Positions 35,586 to 45,480 of a stretch of 64,000 nt of DNA are shown here, piece by piece. The DNA lies in assembly GCF_965638725.1 (NCBI RefSeq), contig NC_134950.1, positions 83,612,157-83,676,156 on the forward strand, in the 5' to 3' direction. This stretch comes from Aptenodytes patagonicus. Taxonomy: Eukaryota; Chordata; Aves; Sphenisciformes; Spheniscidae. Every line of letters begins with the position of its first letter. Position 1 is the stretch's first letter. The translations under genes were made by a program, and so were the position numbers. The notes beneath the pieces are model-generated. The model did no database searches and was not told the DNA's origin. It worked only from the letters and a program-made list of their open reading frames with translations.

Positions 35586-35629
35586 ACTTGATCTGTTCCC
35601 CAAGCGCCTTTGGGATTAAACAAAAACAG
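35586..35629 (+). other. Candidate 44-nt exon, in phase with exon 1
   Basis: The acceptor TCTGAATTGTTTCAG ends at 35585 and the donor AACAG|GTAAGA is near-perfect. Joined to the leftover G of exon 1 it reads DLICSPSAFGIKQKQ without a stop and ends on a codon boundary. Both sites are good, which makes it the best balanced of the candidates. It cannot be placed after the others because phase 0 reading gives an immediate TGA. Coding use is unproved. Confidence 0.22.
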
Positions 35630-38355
35630 GTAAGAATTATTGTTCGTTATTGGTAGAGTTTGCTGTTCTTTTGGGGCACTTGAAAGTTGGGGCAAAAACT
35701 AGGATACACTTAGAGATACTGCAGTATGCTTTCCTCTTGAAACAGTAAATAATTTTGAAACAAATTGGAGGTTAAATACTGTACCTGGAATACCAATTTG
35801 TGATGTTCTCCAGAAAATAGCATAGTTAGAAGCTTATAAGTTTTAGTTAAGATTCAAAATACTTACTGAAAATGGGTAGTTCACTTAAAGCACAGAATGA
35901 GGGCTTATTTGCATCACTGAAAAATGTGAAGATTTTGAATGCCTTGCCTTTATTTTCCATTGGCAGACTTAATGTCCACAGTACTGACATAGTGCTGAGT
36001 GAAGTTTTAAAACATCTTTGTGAGTGCTTGAATCTAACTGCTCTGGAAAAAATAACAAGTGTGCAGAATTTTTGTAAAAGCTAATCCATATTTTTATTTT
36101 ACTTCTAGGCGAGGTGAATATAGTGTGAGATTGTGAAAGTGACTTTAATAGTTGTGTACAAATGGTTTTATTTTATTTATTTATTTTCCAGATAGTCTAG
36201 TGGTAAGCTTTAAGAAGACATTTTTGCTTAGCTTAGGCTTAGTTACTTGAAGTTGATTAAATTTTCCCTTTTTTTTTCCTCTTTAGCTTTTGCAGTTGCT
36301 CCCTGAATATAGTATTAGTAGCTGCCATAGAACAGAGAACTTACAGCCACAAAGTGATTAACAGCGTTTTGAAAAAGGTCTTGAAATGGAAGAGGCATTT
36401 CTTTTAAGGTGAACTATAATAACTGCATAGTTCATTTGGTTTTAGGTTTTAGTTTCGGGTTTTTTTTCAGGCGGGGATGCTCAGAAATTTCATTTCGGAT
36501 AGACTTGTTTCAAAGCCTAATGTTAAAGGGCCAAACAAACTGGGGGGGACTGAGTGAGAGGCAAGATATCCATGAAGTGGTGGAGGAGGCTGTTTAGTAG
36601 AAGGGAGTTGTGTTGTCCAGAAAACAGGTTGTGAAGAAGTGGTGAGCTTTGAAACTCGACTCACTTAAATACTTAAGTGATCAAAAAACATATAGAAAAC
36701 AGTTAATTTGTTAAGCTTCGACAAGTGAATGAAGTGCAAGTGTCACATTTTATGTTCGAGCCATGACTTGATTTAAAAGAAGGAACAAACCTGAAAACTA
36801 AGTAGATATACTAAGGTGCTTAGGTATATCTGGATCATCTAAGAGAAAAGAAAATTATTTATGTATGGTGTTAAGCAGCAGAAATTAAAAGAAGCACATA
36901 TGTATATGTTGGGGTGTGTTTTGTTTTCTTTAATCTGAGGAATGTGACAGCTGATGAATTATGAGTTTGAGAAGTTGGAGGTGCTTGCAGACACAATAAT
37001 GAACTTATGTTTATAAATTTATTTTCCTCAGAGTAGTAACCAAGCATGTGCAGAAGGGATTTGCTGAGGATAGTCTTAACTTGTGGATTTGTTTTGGGTG
37101 TGAAATGATGTGAAAGAATAGCATGGAAGAAGTTGACCCTCAAGTGGGGATGTTGCCTTGTAAATGAGTTTTGTAGCCAACAGGAGAAAATTTGACAAAA
37201 CATTGAAGAAACCATATTCAAAGAGAAGGCTTAGTATGTGCCTGTGTCGATTACCCAAAGGAACCACCATACATGTTAAATGGTGGGTCATCCTTCTAAG
37301 TTGATTCCTGTAAGGCAGTGGAAAGTAGAGGTGCTAAAACTGAACAGGGACATTGGTTGTAACCTTGTAGGAAAGGAACTTGGAGATTTACTGAATGCTG
37401 TCCTTGAAAAATGTACTGTAATGTGTTAAGTCGGTGTTTGCCCATCTTGGACTAGTTAAACCAGTAAGGCAAATGCTTGTTTGTTTTCCTATTGATATTG
37501 AAGTGAAAGTGGTTGGAATGGCTAGTGTTCAGATGGGGACCTCACATATAAGAGGTCTGAACAACTTTCCAAATACTTTTTTTTTTTTTTAGGTGCTGCC
37601 CCAAGTATGTCTTTCAGTCATGGGAATAGAAGCTCTGTGGACTCATTTAATGTAGATCTGGCAATGTGAATTATCAGCTCAAATGTGAATTAACACAGAT
37701 TTTTTTTTAGGATTTAAAATTGATTTTGAAAATAAGTATTTTTTTCTTTATAAATGTTTGTGCGAAAAACCTGCTTCTAATGGTAGCATAGAAAAGTATT
37801 GGAAAGAGATTTTGGTGTAAATGTGAAGCTGTACCATTGATGGAATCTGGATAGAATGTTTTTTTGCTTTTAAAATGGATTACTTTAGGGGTAATGTCAA
37901 ATAGCTGAAGTTGCTTGGGAAATAGCCTTTATTCAGTTTTAACTAGTTGTTAGAATGCATGCTGGCAAACTGTCAACATTCCTAAACACAGGAATAAGAA
38001 GAGACCAGATCATAAACAAAAGTGGTTCACACAAATCAGATTTGTAAAAGGTGAGAGAGTAAACTAAGTTTGTGCAAAGAGGTAGGAAGCAACCAGAGAT
38101 GCTCTGGAAAAGCTAGGAAACAGGTTTGTGTGGGTCTGGGAGATGGTTCAAAGCAGGATTGCTGCTTAACTGCATTGAGGGGTTAAGTCTTCTGTGAAAA
38201 CACAGTGGAATAAAAATAATTAGATGATATCGGTGTCATTGTATCTACATGTAAGAACATACAAATAGGTATTGATAGAAAGGAACAGACAGAGTACAGA
38301 TAAGGCTATCCTTGCAATGAATATTGTCTTAAATCCTTGCTGGTTCAAAGTGTAA

Positions 38356-38370
38356 GGGGGGGGGGGGGGG
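38356..38370 (+). repeat. G(15) run
   Basis: Fifteen consecutive G residues in A+T-rich intron. The length may be uncertain in the assembly. Confidence 0.9.
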
Positions 38371-41300
38371 AATAGGTGAACAACTTTGATTTCACAACCA
38401 AAATAACTAGAGCTGTATTTTTATGACCAAATTTGGAGTTTCACGTCATTTTGTAGTATATATTTTTCTGTCCCACCACAGGAAAACACTATTTAAAGAG
38501 TAGGACTGTAGAACACCTGATTATAGTAGGTTTTTTGTTTTGTGGTATGGGTTGGGTTTTTTTTGTTTGTGCCTTTTTTCATCTTTTGTTTGTTTTTCCT
38601 TTTTTTTAGTTAATATAAATGTGCAAACATGAATTAGGATCAGTGCAGTCAGTATGTTGAAATAACATGAAACTGAAAACAAGGCTGATGATTACTGCTT
38701 AAGAATTTTAGTGTGTTTAAATGTCAGTTTGAGCAGCTCCAGATGACATTGAGGAAGAGGAGTCAAAGTTGTGTGTGAGCGCTTTGGACAGTCTCTGAGT
38801 AAAGAATAAGATACACATCAGAAGGATTTTTGTTGCCATTAGGAATTAGTACATGAGATTTTATAGGTAAAATGGGGGCATTCTGATGAGTACTTTTAAA
38901 AAAAAAAAAAGTCTTGACCTTTCTCAAACTGAACAATCTGGGCTTCATGGTGCTGGAGTGTGTGATGCCTGTCATTGACTTGCCAAACATTGGCAGCTTT
39001 TTGGGCAGCTGTTGGAAGGGGAAGGAAACAAGCAGAAATTTGTAGCAGTCTTTGGTAGTTCATAGCCAGAGAAGAATAAGTATATATTAAAAAGATAAAA
39101 TGGTGTTATTGCAGTTCATTAATAATTTCTCTGAATTGCCTAGTCATGGCCTCTGATTGTAGTATTAACTATGAAATGAACGTGCTGGGTATGTCGGAGT
39201 TGCCAGACCACTCAAAGTGAGCTGAGGCAGTCATCTGGCATTTTATGGGCTACAGAAAGCAGGTGATGAGATGCTTCAAAGAGAATAGTTACTAGTGCTT
39301 ATAGGGATATTTTGATAGCTCTTACTTCTCCTTGGTAACTCGGTGGCTCAGATAAAATGAAATTTGCAGTAGTACATCCCAAATGATACCCTGTTTCCTA
39401 GCCATGCAAGCTGCTCTTTTCTACCAAATATCACCTGGGGGGAGCACAACTCTATTGCCAGGCATTCCCATGGTGCTGTTCTTCGTCTGGTGATGTTACC
39501 AACGTGAGATCAATGCTTGGTGGTGTTTTTTTCTACTTCAGAGTCCAGTAATTTCTAGGAAACACAGAAGCTGCTCAGTGGTTCAGAAGGCTATAGGTCG
39601 GATCTTGTTGAGCTAGCAAGAACATGGGGAGGGGGAAAATGGGAGAGGAAGAGGGTTAAATTTTGAAATTTAGATGTACACATGAATGCATTTATTGCAA
39701 CTCGTAGGTATAAGGTATACATGTTCTGCGTCCAATCTCCCTAGTCCTAATTTACCTGGATTTTCAATTTGTAGCTTAAACGTGCAGTTTTGTAGCAGAT
39801 TGAATGTGAAAATATTGATGAGGTTGTGTCAGTTCAAATCACCAGTCCTGTTTCCTCAGGATTTAAAATCTAATTTTGAGATTGTGCTAAAGCAGAGCAA
39901 TACTTCGTATGTGTACACAGGTGACCTGCTGGTTGATCAGACACTTCCACAAATGCTTCATCTTAATGTTACTATTCAGAGATACTCTTCCTATGCAGGC
40001 ATGGCCAACACTGTGGACAAGGGAGGTGTTTTGGCCAAGTGTGGAACAGTGGAGAGACGGATCCAGATTCTCAAGAGTTTAAGAAGAAATGGAGCCTTGC
40101 GGGCTTTTAAGTGTTTCTGATAATTTGATTAAAATTTTAACTTACTTGAATTAATGATGAGTTCTTACTGTTTAATGAGCTTTTCCTTGTCTCTTTCGTT
40201 AAATATAAAATAAGGGAGGGGAATTTAAGCATAGATAATTGTCTGTTTGGCACACGGAGGACTGAAAGTGTAGACCTGACAAGCGGATGTTAGAACAATT
40301 TCTGAAACAACTTGTCTCAACCAAAAAGCAAAGGGCATAATTTAGCTTGGTGGGCACAACTTAAATTAAGCCATGTGCTTTTTTCCTTGCCTTATATGGA
40401 AATGCGTAACACCTGATACAAAAGACTGCATGAGTTTGCTTCATATGGGGAAGTGAGTCTTGGTAAGGATGTTTGTCAGAGTAATTTTGCATATTGATAA
40501 AAAAGAGTGTTTGGTCTCTTGAATAAAATATCGACTCGTTCAAGTTGGACTTGGTACTGGCTTTTGGAATTGCTACTGAGGGGTCCCACTAATGGAACAG
40601 AAGCTGCACAGACATCAGGCTTGTGCTTTGAGGATATAAATGATACAAGTTCTCACTGGAGGAATTTAATTTGACTGTCAGTATCTAGGTGTTAAGATGA
40701 ACAGTGGAAAGGAGGTGGGTAGTTTTTTAGATCCAGGAAAAAGGTAGGAGATTGTTGCTGAGGAGCTTTATTATTTTTATTTAGTAGGCAAATAGCTGGC
40801 ACTTCGGTTTAAAGAGTATGGGTTCCCTGTCCCTTGTCATGAGACGGTCTTTTGCCCACCCCTCAATTCTGTTGCTTTTGATTGTGTCAGCAGAAGCTGG
40901 AAGATTGTTGGCTGGTAGCTGCTAGAGCTCCCTGTAGTAAATTTGCTCATGATTCCAAGCTGCTTGGTCAGATAGTACAAGTTGCTGGTATTTGTGATAA
41001 GTTGCACTCGGAGCCAGTCAGTAGCATTACTGAGGCACTTATGAGTGCTTTCCAAGGGGATTTTGTATGACTGGGAGAGTTATTATCTTGTCGATTGTTG
41101 TTAACCATGTGCTAATTGCACTACAGTACAGATAGGCTACTGGGAGCAGTAATGGTGCACCCAAGTTCTGTCTGATAGAAGACACACCGGAGCTGAAGAT
41201 GCTGAGTAGTGGAATCATAGCTCGTGGTTTCACAGGAAGAGAGGAGGAATATGTGGGTTGTGTAATGAAATATATGGTCAATTCAAAGTACCTTCAGTTG

Positions 41301-43455
41301 CTTTATTGCCTTACATAGTTGAATGCCTGTAGAGTCAAAAGCTTTAGGTAACCAGTTTTGATTAACGATATTCAGTACATGTTAACCTTGATTTTTTTCA
41401 TCTGCATCTTCCCATGGTAATAGTCTGGTCATGAGACAAAAGTATATGCCACAGTGACCCTCTGGAAGGGCTTGGTAGAGGGTGAAGTAACCCCTATAAA
41501 AATAGGATTTGGATAGGAGTAATATGATGCTTACACAACACAGAGGCCATTTTGCATCTAGCAGAATTTTATTTGCTCTTGTTTATAAAATTTCTCAGCA
41601 ACCACAGGCTTAGGGGGTATTGTGGCTCTTTGAAACTGGTTGAGATCCAACAGGGTTGCGGTTGAGTCTGTACTAATTAGCATGGTTTATTTCCATGCAG
41701 GTGGTGTCTTCACTCAAGGTGCTTAGTCTAAGAGCACAAGGTTCACAACAAAGTTTGGCTTTGAATAGCATCTGCTGTGGTCTGTAAGCCTTTATCAGAT
41801 AGACATTTCGTAACTTAAAAAGGCTGGTATTTCTGGATCTAAGCTGACCCTTGAAATAACTGAGCACCATCTGCTTGATGATGCATATATTTCATCCATT
41901 CTGGACCAGAGCTTGATCATGCTGGTTCAGAGCTGGTTCTCTTATCTATGACACTGTTCACCTGCAATCCCCAGTAACTCATATACAGTTATATGAATTA
42001 CTATTATTTTGAAACTGCTGGTTGGCACAAAAACTGTTAGTGCGAGAGTAAATAAGGAAGCTGTCTTCCTTTTGTCTTTAAGATTGTTTGCTGTTATCAA
42101 AGCCTGTGAAGGTCTCCTAGTGGGTACTGAGGAGAGCTCTGACCAAGTGACAAGCTGGGAAGCATTCTATGGGTAGAAATTGCATGTACTTTGGGAGGCA
42201 AAAGCCGGAAGATACTCAGTGGTTTAGTTTGTGGAAAGAAATTTAAATCCTGAGTCTTGTATCTTAAAATTACTGTGATTTGGAATGTGAAGATTCAGTG
42301 CAAATCAGAAGTTACTTGGAAAAAATACTAAATTTTACTGGCTGAGTAGAGTTGAGGCATATGGCTTGTCATTGATGTGTTGTCACACTGAACCTTGGGT
42401 TGCATGCTAGATGAAGGCACATAGGGATACATCAATCAGGTCTGAGTTACTGGCAAACAGCATGTTAGAACTGCATGAAATGCTTTCCTAAATCCAAAGA
42501 GAAGGCAGTATTCAGCAGCAACAGGTTTCTGAATTTTATTAGACAATGGAAATTTACCTTAGGCATTGGAGGGAGGGGGAAGCTACGCATTTCTTATCTA
42601 CGATAGAGTTCTCCATCTGAGATCCTTATGTCAGTGATAAGCACAGTCCAAGAACAGCTGCTAGTGTTCTGGCTTGCAGATGGCATCTCCTGTCTCTTAA
42701 TCCATTGTATAGTTCAACCTGGAAACCAACTGAGCACTTCAATAGCTAGAAGGGCAGTATTTGGAGTAAAAATACGCGTGAATTGTTAGCGGTTTAGAAA
42801 CTCTAGTGCAGTGCTGGTGTGTGGGGAATCGTTTGCAGTGGCTCAGTGACAATTAGTAAATGAGCTTTTCTCATCTTGCAGTTGAAATTGTAACAGGGCA
42901 GAAAAACTGCTAGCAAATGGGTAAAATGCTTTAAGTTTTTAGCATTAATTCTTGTAAAAGGGTAATAGATCCTTGAAGGACGGTAAAGGGTCTTGTTTCT
43001 TGATTTTTAAAGGCATGTAGAAAGCAGGTGTGTAGTCTTCCTGATGTAGATGGTTTGGCTACTTGGAGATACTTTAGATGGACTAGCAGCCTTCCTCGTT
43101 TGAGTGGTACTAAAGATTTGGCAGTGTGATCAAGAGAAAACTTTTTTTACTGTAGGGCTTTGAGAAGCCTTCCCCTATTAAATAACTTGAATTACAGAGA
43201 ACTGTAGGAAGAAGTTAGCCATGGATCAGTTCTTCATTCCTAGGATAAAGTAACTTTTCATCACGCTTTTCGCTATTTGGAGCATACTACTGAGTGATTT
43301 GCTTGGTTTATTTGCTGAGTACCCTTAGAAAAGTCTCTTCTTCAAGGCACACTTACTTGAATGAATTGCCACAGCTCTTCATTTCAATGCTTTATGGTTC
43401 ATATTGCTATTCTAATAGGGGAACTTCCAGGTTTTTGGCTGAAGATGTTTGATGT

Positions 43456-43470
43456 GGGGGGGGTTCCCCC
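43456..43470. repeat. G(8)-TT-C(5) hairpin
   Basis: Eight G, two T and five C make a tight potential hairpin, with a further TTATCCCC just downstream. A small local structure without known role. Confidence 0.75.
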
Positions 43471-43735
43471 TTATCCCCTGCTGCTTGGGTTTGTTTTAAA
43501 CTTTCTGCTCTTGGTCTTATAATTGAGTCAGGATAGTGATTTTAACTGGGACAAATTAGCCTTTTGTTGCATTGTACAGGCCAGGATGCTGAAGTTCTTA
43601 AAAAGAAAGATTTTGTTTAAATAGATACACTTGCAAGGACAAAATGAGACTTGTTGAAATTCAGTGTAGGGTCATCTTGTTCCCTGTAGTACGATGAAAC
43701 AAGAGCAGAAATAAGCACAAGATAAGTTTTATATT

Positions 43736-43739
<4 letters not shown>

Positions 43740-43780
<41 letters not shown>
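43740..43780 (+). repeat. Pure A(41) tract
   Basis: Forty-one A residues, the longest homopolymer in the window. There is no polyadenylation signal just upstream and no target-site duplication was seen. It lies on the sense strand of the host intron. Confidence 0.9.
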
Positions 43781-43783
<3 letters not shown>

Positions 43784-44665
43784 TCACACGAATTCCTGGC
43801 ATTACATTATGTTCCTAGAATGCACAACTGAAATGGAAATTTATGAATAAAATTAAGATCGGAGCTATAATTTATTGTAATGGAGGGAAAATCTGAATAT
43901 GTTATGCAAAGGGTATTTTTAGAATCAGTTGATCCTAAAAAGCTGACAGCTTTTTCTACATCAAGATTATTTTAGTCTGAAGAAGGAAGTAGTGTGTTTT
44001 GTTAGTAGAACAAGTCTGGTATGTAACTCAAATTATTACTCTCAGGAGTACTTTCTTCCGTTGCACTGAAATGTCTTCTCTTCCCCAATAGGGAGGTCTT
44101 CTCACAGACTTAATATAAAGGTTTTGTATGAGGGATTTTAGATTTGATGTAACTAAGAAGATATTCTGAAATCTTTCTACCCAGCCTTTCTGAAATAGAG
44201 AGTTTTCAGGCAAAGTAGGAGAATACAAGTCTGAGGTCAAGTATTAGCTTGCACAGTAACTTGGAAGTACAGGAAAAATGAAGAAATACAATAGTGCATG
44301 TCAAACAGTGCAAATCACTAGTTTGTGAGCCCAAGACTAGCTAAAAATGTGGCAGAAACAAACCAAAAGCAAAAGCATCCAGAACAGCCACCACTTCACA
44401 ATTTAACTCACTCTGCCGTCAGTCAATATATTGCCAAGCAGCAAGAGTGCTGTGAAGACTTGACTCAACATTTGCCATCTGCTCTCACCCCAACACCTTC
44501 AGTTTCAATTACTTCCTTCATGCTTGACCTCTTCTGCCACTCTCCTCCCATACTTCCTCTCCCCTGTGTCATGACCCAGACTGGGTACCTCAGGGGGTCG
44601 TGGTGGTTTCGTGATTCCCTTGGGCTAAATTAAGGTGAAACGACACCAGACAATCAATCAAACAT

Positions 44666-44671
44666 TTTATT
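44666..44671 (-). terminator. Polyadenylation signal of the LTR
   Basis: AATAAA on the minus strand, with a second CATAAA just before it. It is in the right place after the TATA box for an LTR. Because it is antisense it should not truncate the host transcript. Confidence 0.5.
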
Positions 44672-44739
44672 TATGGTAGAAGCAACCTGAACTTGGAAAG
44701 TGTAATGGTAGGTGGCGTGGGTTCTATTGAGATGTTTAT

Positions 44740-44787
44740 AAGAAGAAAAGGAGAGAGAGGAAAAGGGGGGGGGGGGGGAGAGAGAGA
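44740..44787 (+). repeat. 48-nt pure polypurine tract with G(14)
   Basis: An uninterrupted purine run made of AAG/GA repeats, G(14) at 44765-44778, then (AG)n. It lies inside the LTR and could form triplex DNA. It may have expanded after insertion. Confidence 0.85.
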
Positions 44788-44874
44788 TCACCACCCTTGG
44801 ATCCCGCGATGACGACTGCGGACATGTCGATCCTCTGGCGGTGGGCACGCACGTGGCTCCTTGGAGTGGTGCCC

Positions 44875-44880
44875 TTTATA
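44875..44880 (-). promoter_or_regulatory. TATA box of the LTR
   Basis: TATAAA on the minus strand, flanked by G/C. Transcription would start near 44848 and run leftwards, antisense to the host gene. Confidence 0.5.
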
Positions 44881-45164
44881 GCCCAGTCCCCACCTCTCGG
44901 CCGCACCGCTCATGCCCCTCGGGGAGTTACGTAACTCCTGATCTCCTGCGCTGGCGCCACCGTGGGGGTGGTCGCGAGAGGGTCTTTTGGGTGGTCGTGA
45001 GCCCCTTCCTCAAATGAACTCTGTAGGACCTCGGGCCATACATGGTGCGGGCCCATTAGAACACGGAACTGCGCACCCTCCAGCACGCCCTCCATGTCCT
45101 GTGCCTCTCAGCTGCGGTCCACTGTTCCACCGCTGCCATGCAGACCACAACCTGGTTTGCCACA

Positions 45165-45480
45165 ATGTTTGAGACATTAACTTACATTAACTCTTTCAGT
45201 CTCTCACACCCTGCTCTACACCTCCACTGTTCCCATAGCATATTCATCCCTTGCCCGGATGGAGTCACACCTACAGCCTTTGCCTTGGATGTTGCCGATT
45301 GCTTTCTGTGTGATGAACAAGAGTACGGCAACTGGAGGTGGCTGCGCTGGTTGCGGAGGTGAAACATCATCCAGTGCTGCATTCTTCTCCTCCCATCTCT
45401 TACTCCTTGCTCTCTTTCCACGCTTGAGGAGGACAACTTCTGCTGTGGCTTTCCTCTCAGCTTGACAAGCCATTCAGCAT
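45165..45480. other. G+C-richer stretch next to the LTR, unexplained
   Basis: This stretch is richer in G+C than the intron around it and open in several frames: minus 45216-45473 gives 85 codons, minus 45182-45574 gives 130, plus 45138-45362 gives 74. No retroviral env or pol motif was recognised, and no start or splice context is convincing. It could be remaining provirus, an old retrocopy or ordinary sequence. Confidence 0.3.

Larger units (their letters stand above)
30071..44566. other. Intron 1 segment: A+T-rich DNA with several low-complexity tracts
   Basis: It contains an extremely A+T-rich patch with a 12-bp hairpin (31545-31690), a G-rich hairpin cluster (33165-33240), A(32) at 34380, G(15) at 38356 and A(41) at 43740. 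A 144-codon ORF (39686-40120) and a splice-flanked 44-nt segment (35586-35629) are the most gene-like items. No interspersed repeat was recognised. Confidence 0.45.
44567..45164 (-). mobile_element. Probable solo LTR of an endogenous retrovirus, antisense to the host gene
   Basis: Read on the minus strand, the roughly 600-base element starts TGTGGC and ends ATGACA, giving the TG...CA ends of an LTR. It has a TATAAA box (44875-44880) in GC-rich sequence and, about 205 bases further on, an AATAAA signal (44666-44671) followed by about 100 bases of U5-like sequence. U3, R and U5 can thus be laid out in order. No polypurine tract adjoins the U3 end and no tRNA-like primer site adjoins the U5 end, so it looks like a solo LTR left by recombination. 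I could not find a target-site duplication, so the exact ends are uncertain. A 48-base polypurine run (44740-44787) lies inside R. The family cannot be named from sequence alone. Confidence 0.65.

Noticed and set aside
34380..43780. Poly(A) tails of processed pseudogenes at the A(32) and A(41) tracts
   Set aside because: No AATAAA just upstream, no flanking target-site duplication and no gene-like sequence before either tract. The shared word TTGTCACAC lies before one tract and after the other, so it is not a common flank.
44325..44633. 102-codon plus-strand ORF overlapping the left LTR end
   Set aside because: It crosses from unique sequence into the LTR on the opposite strand and has no recognised motif.
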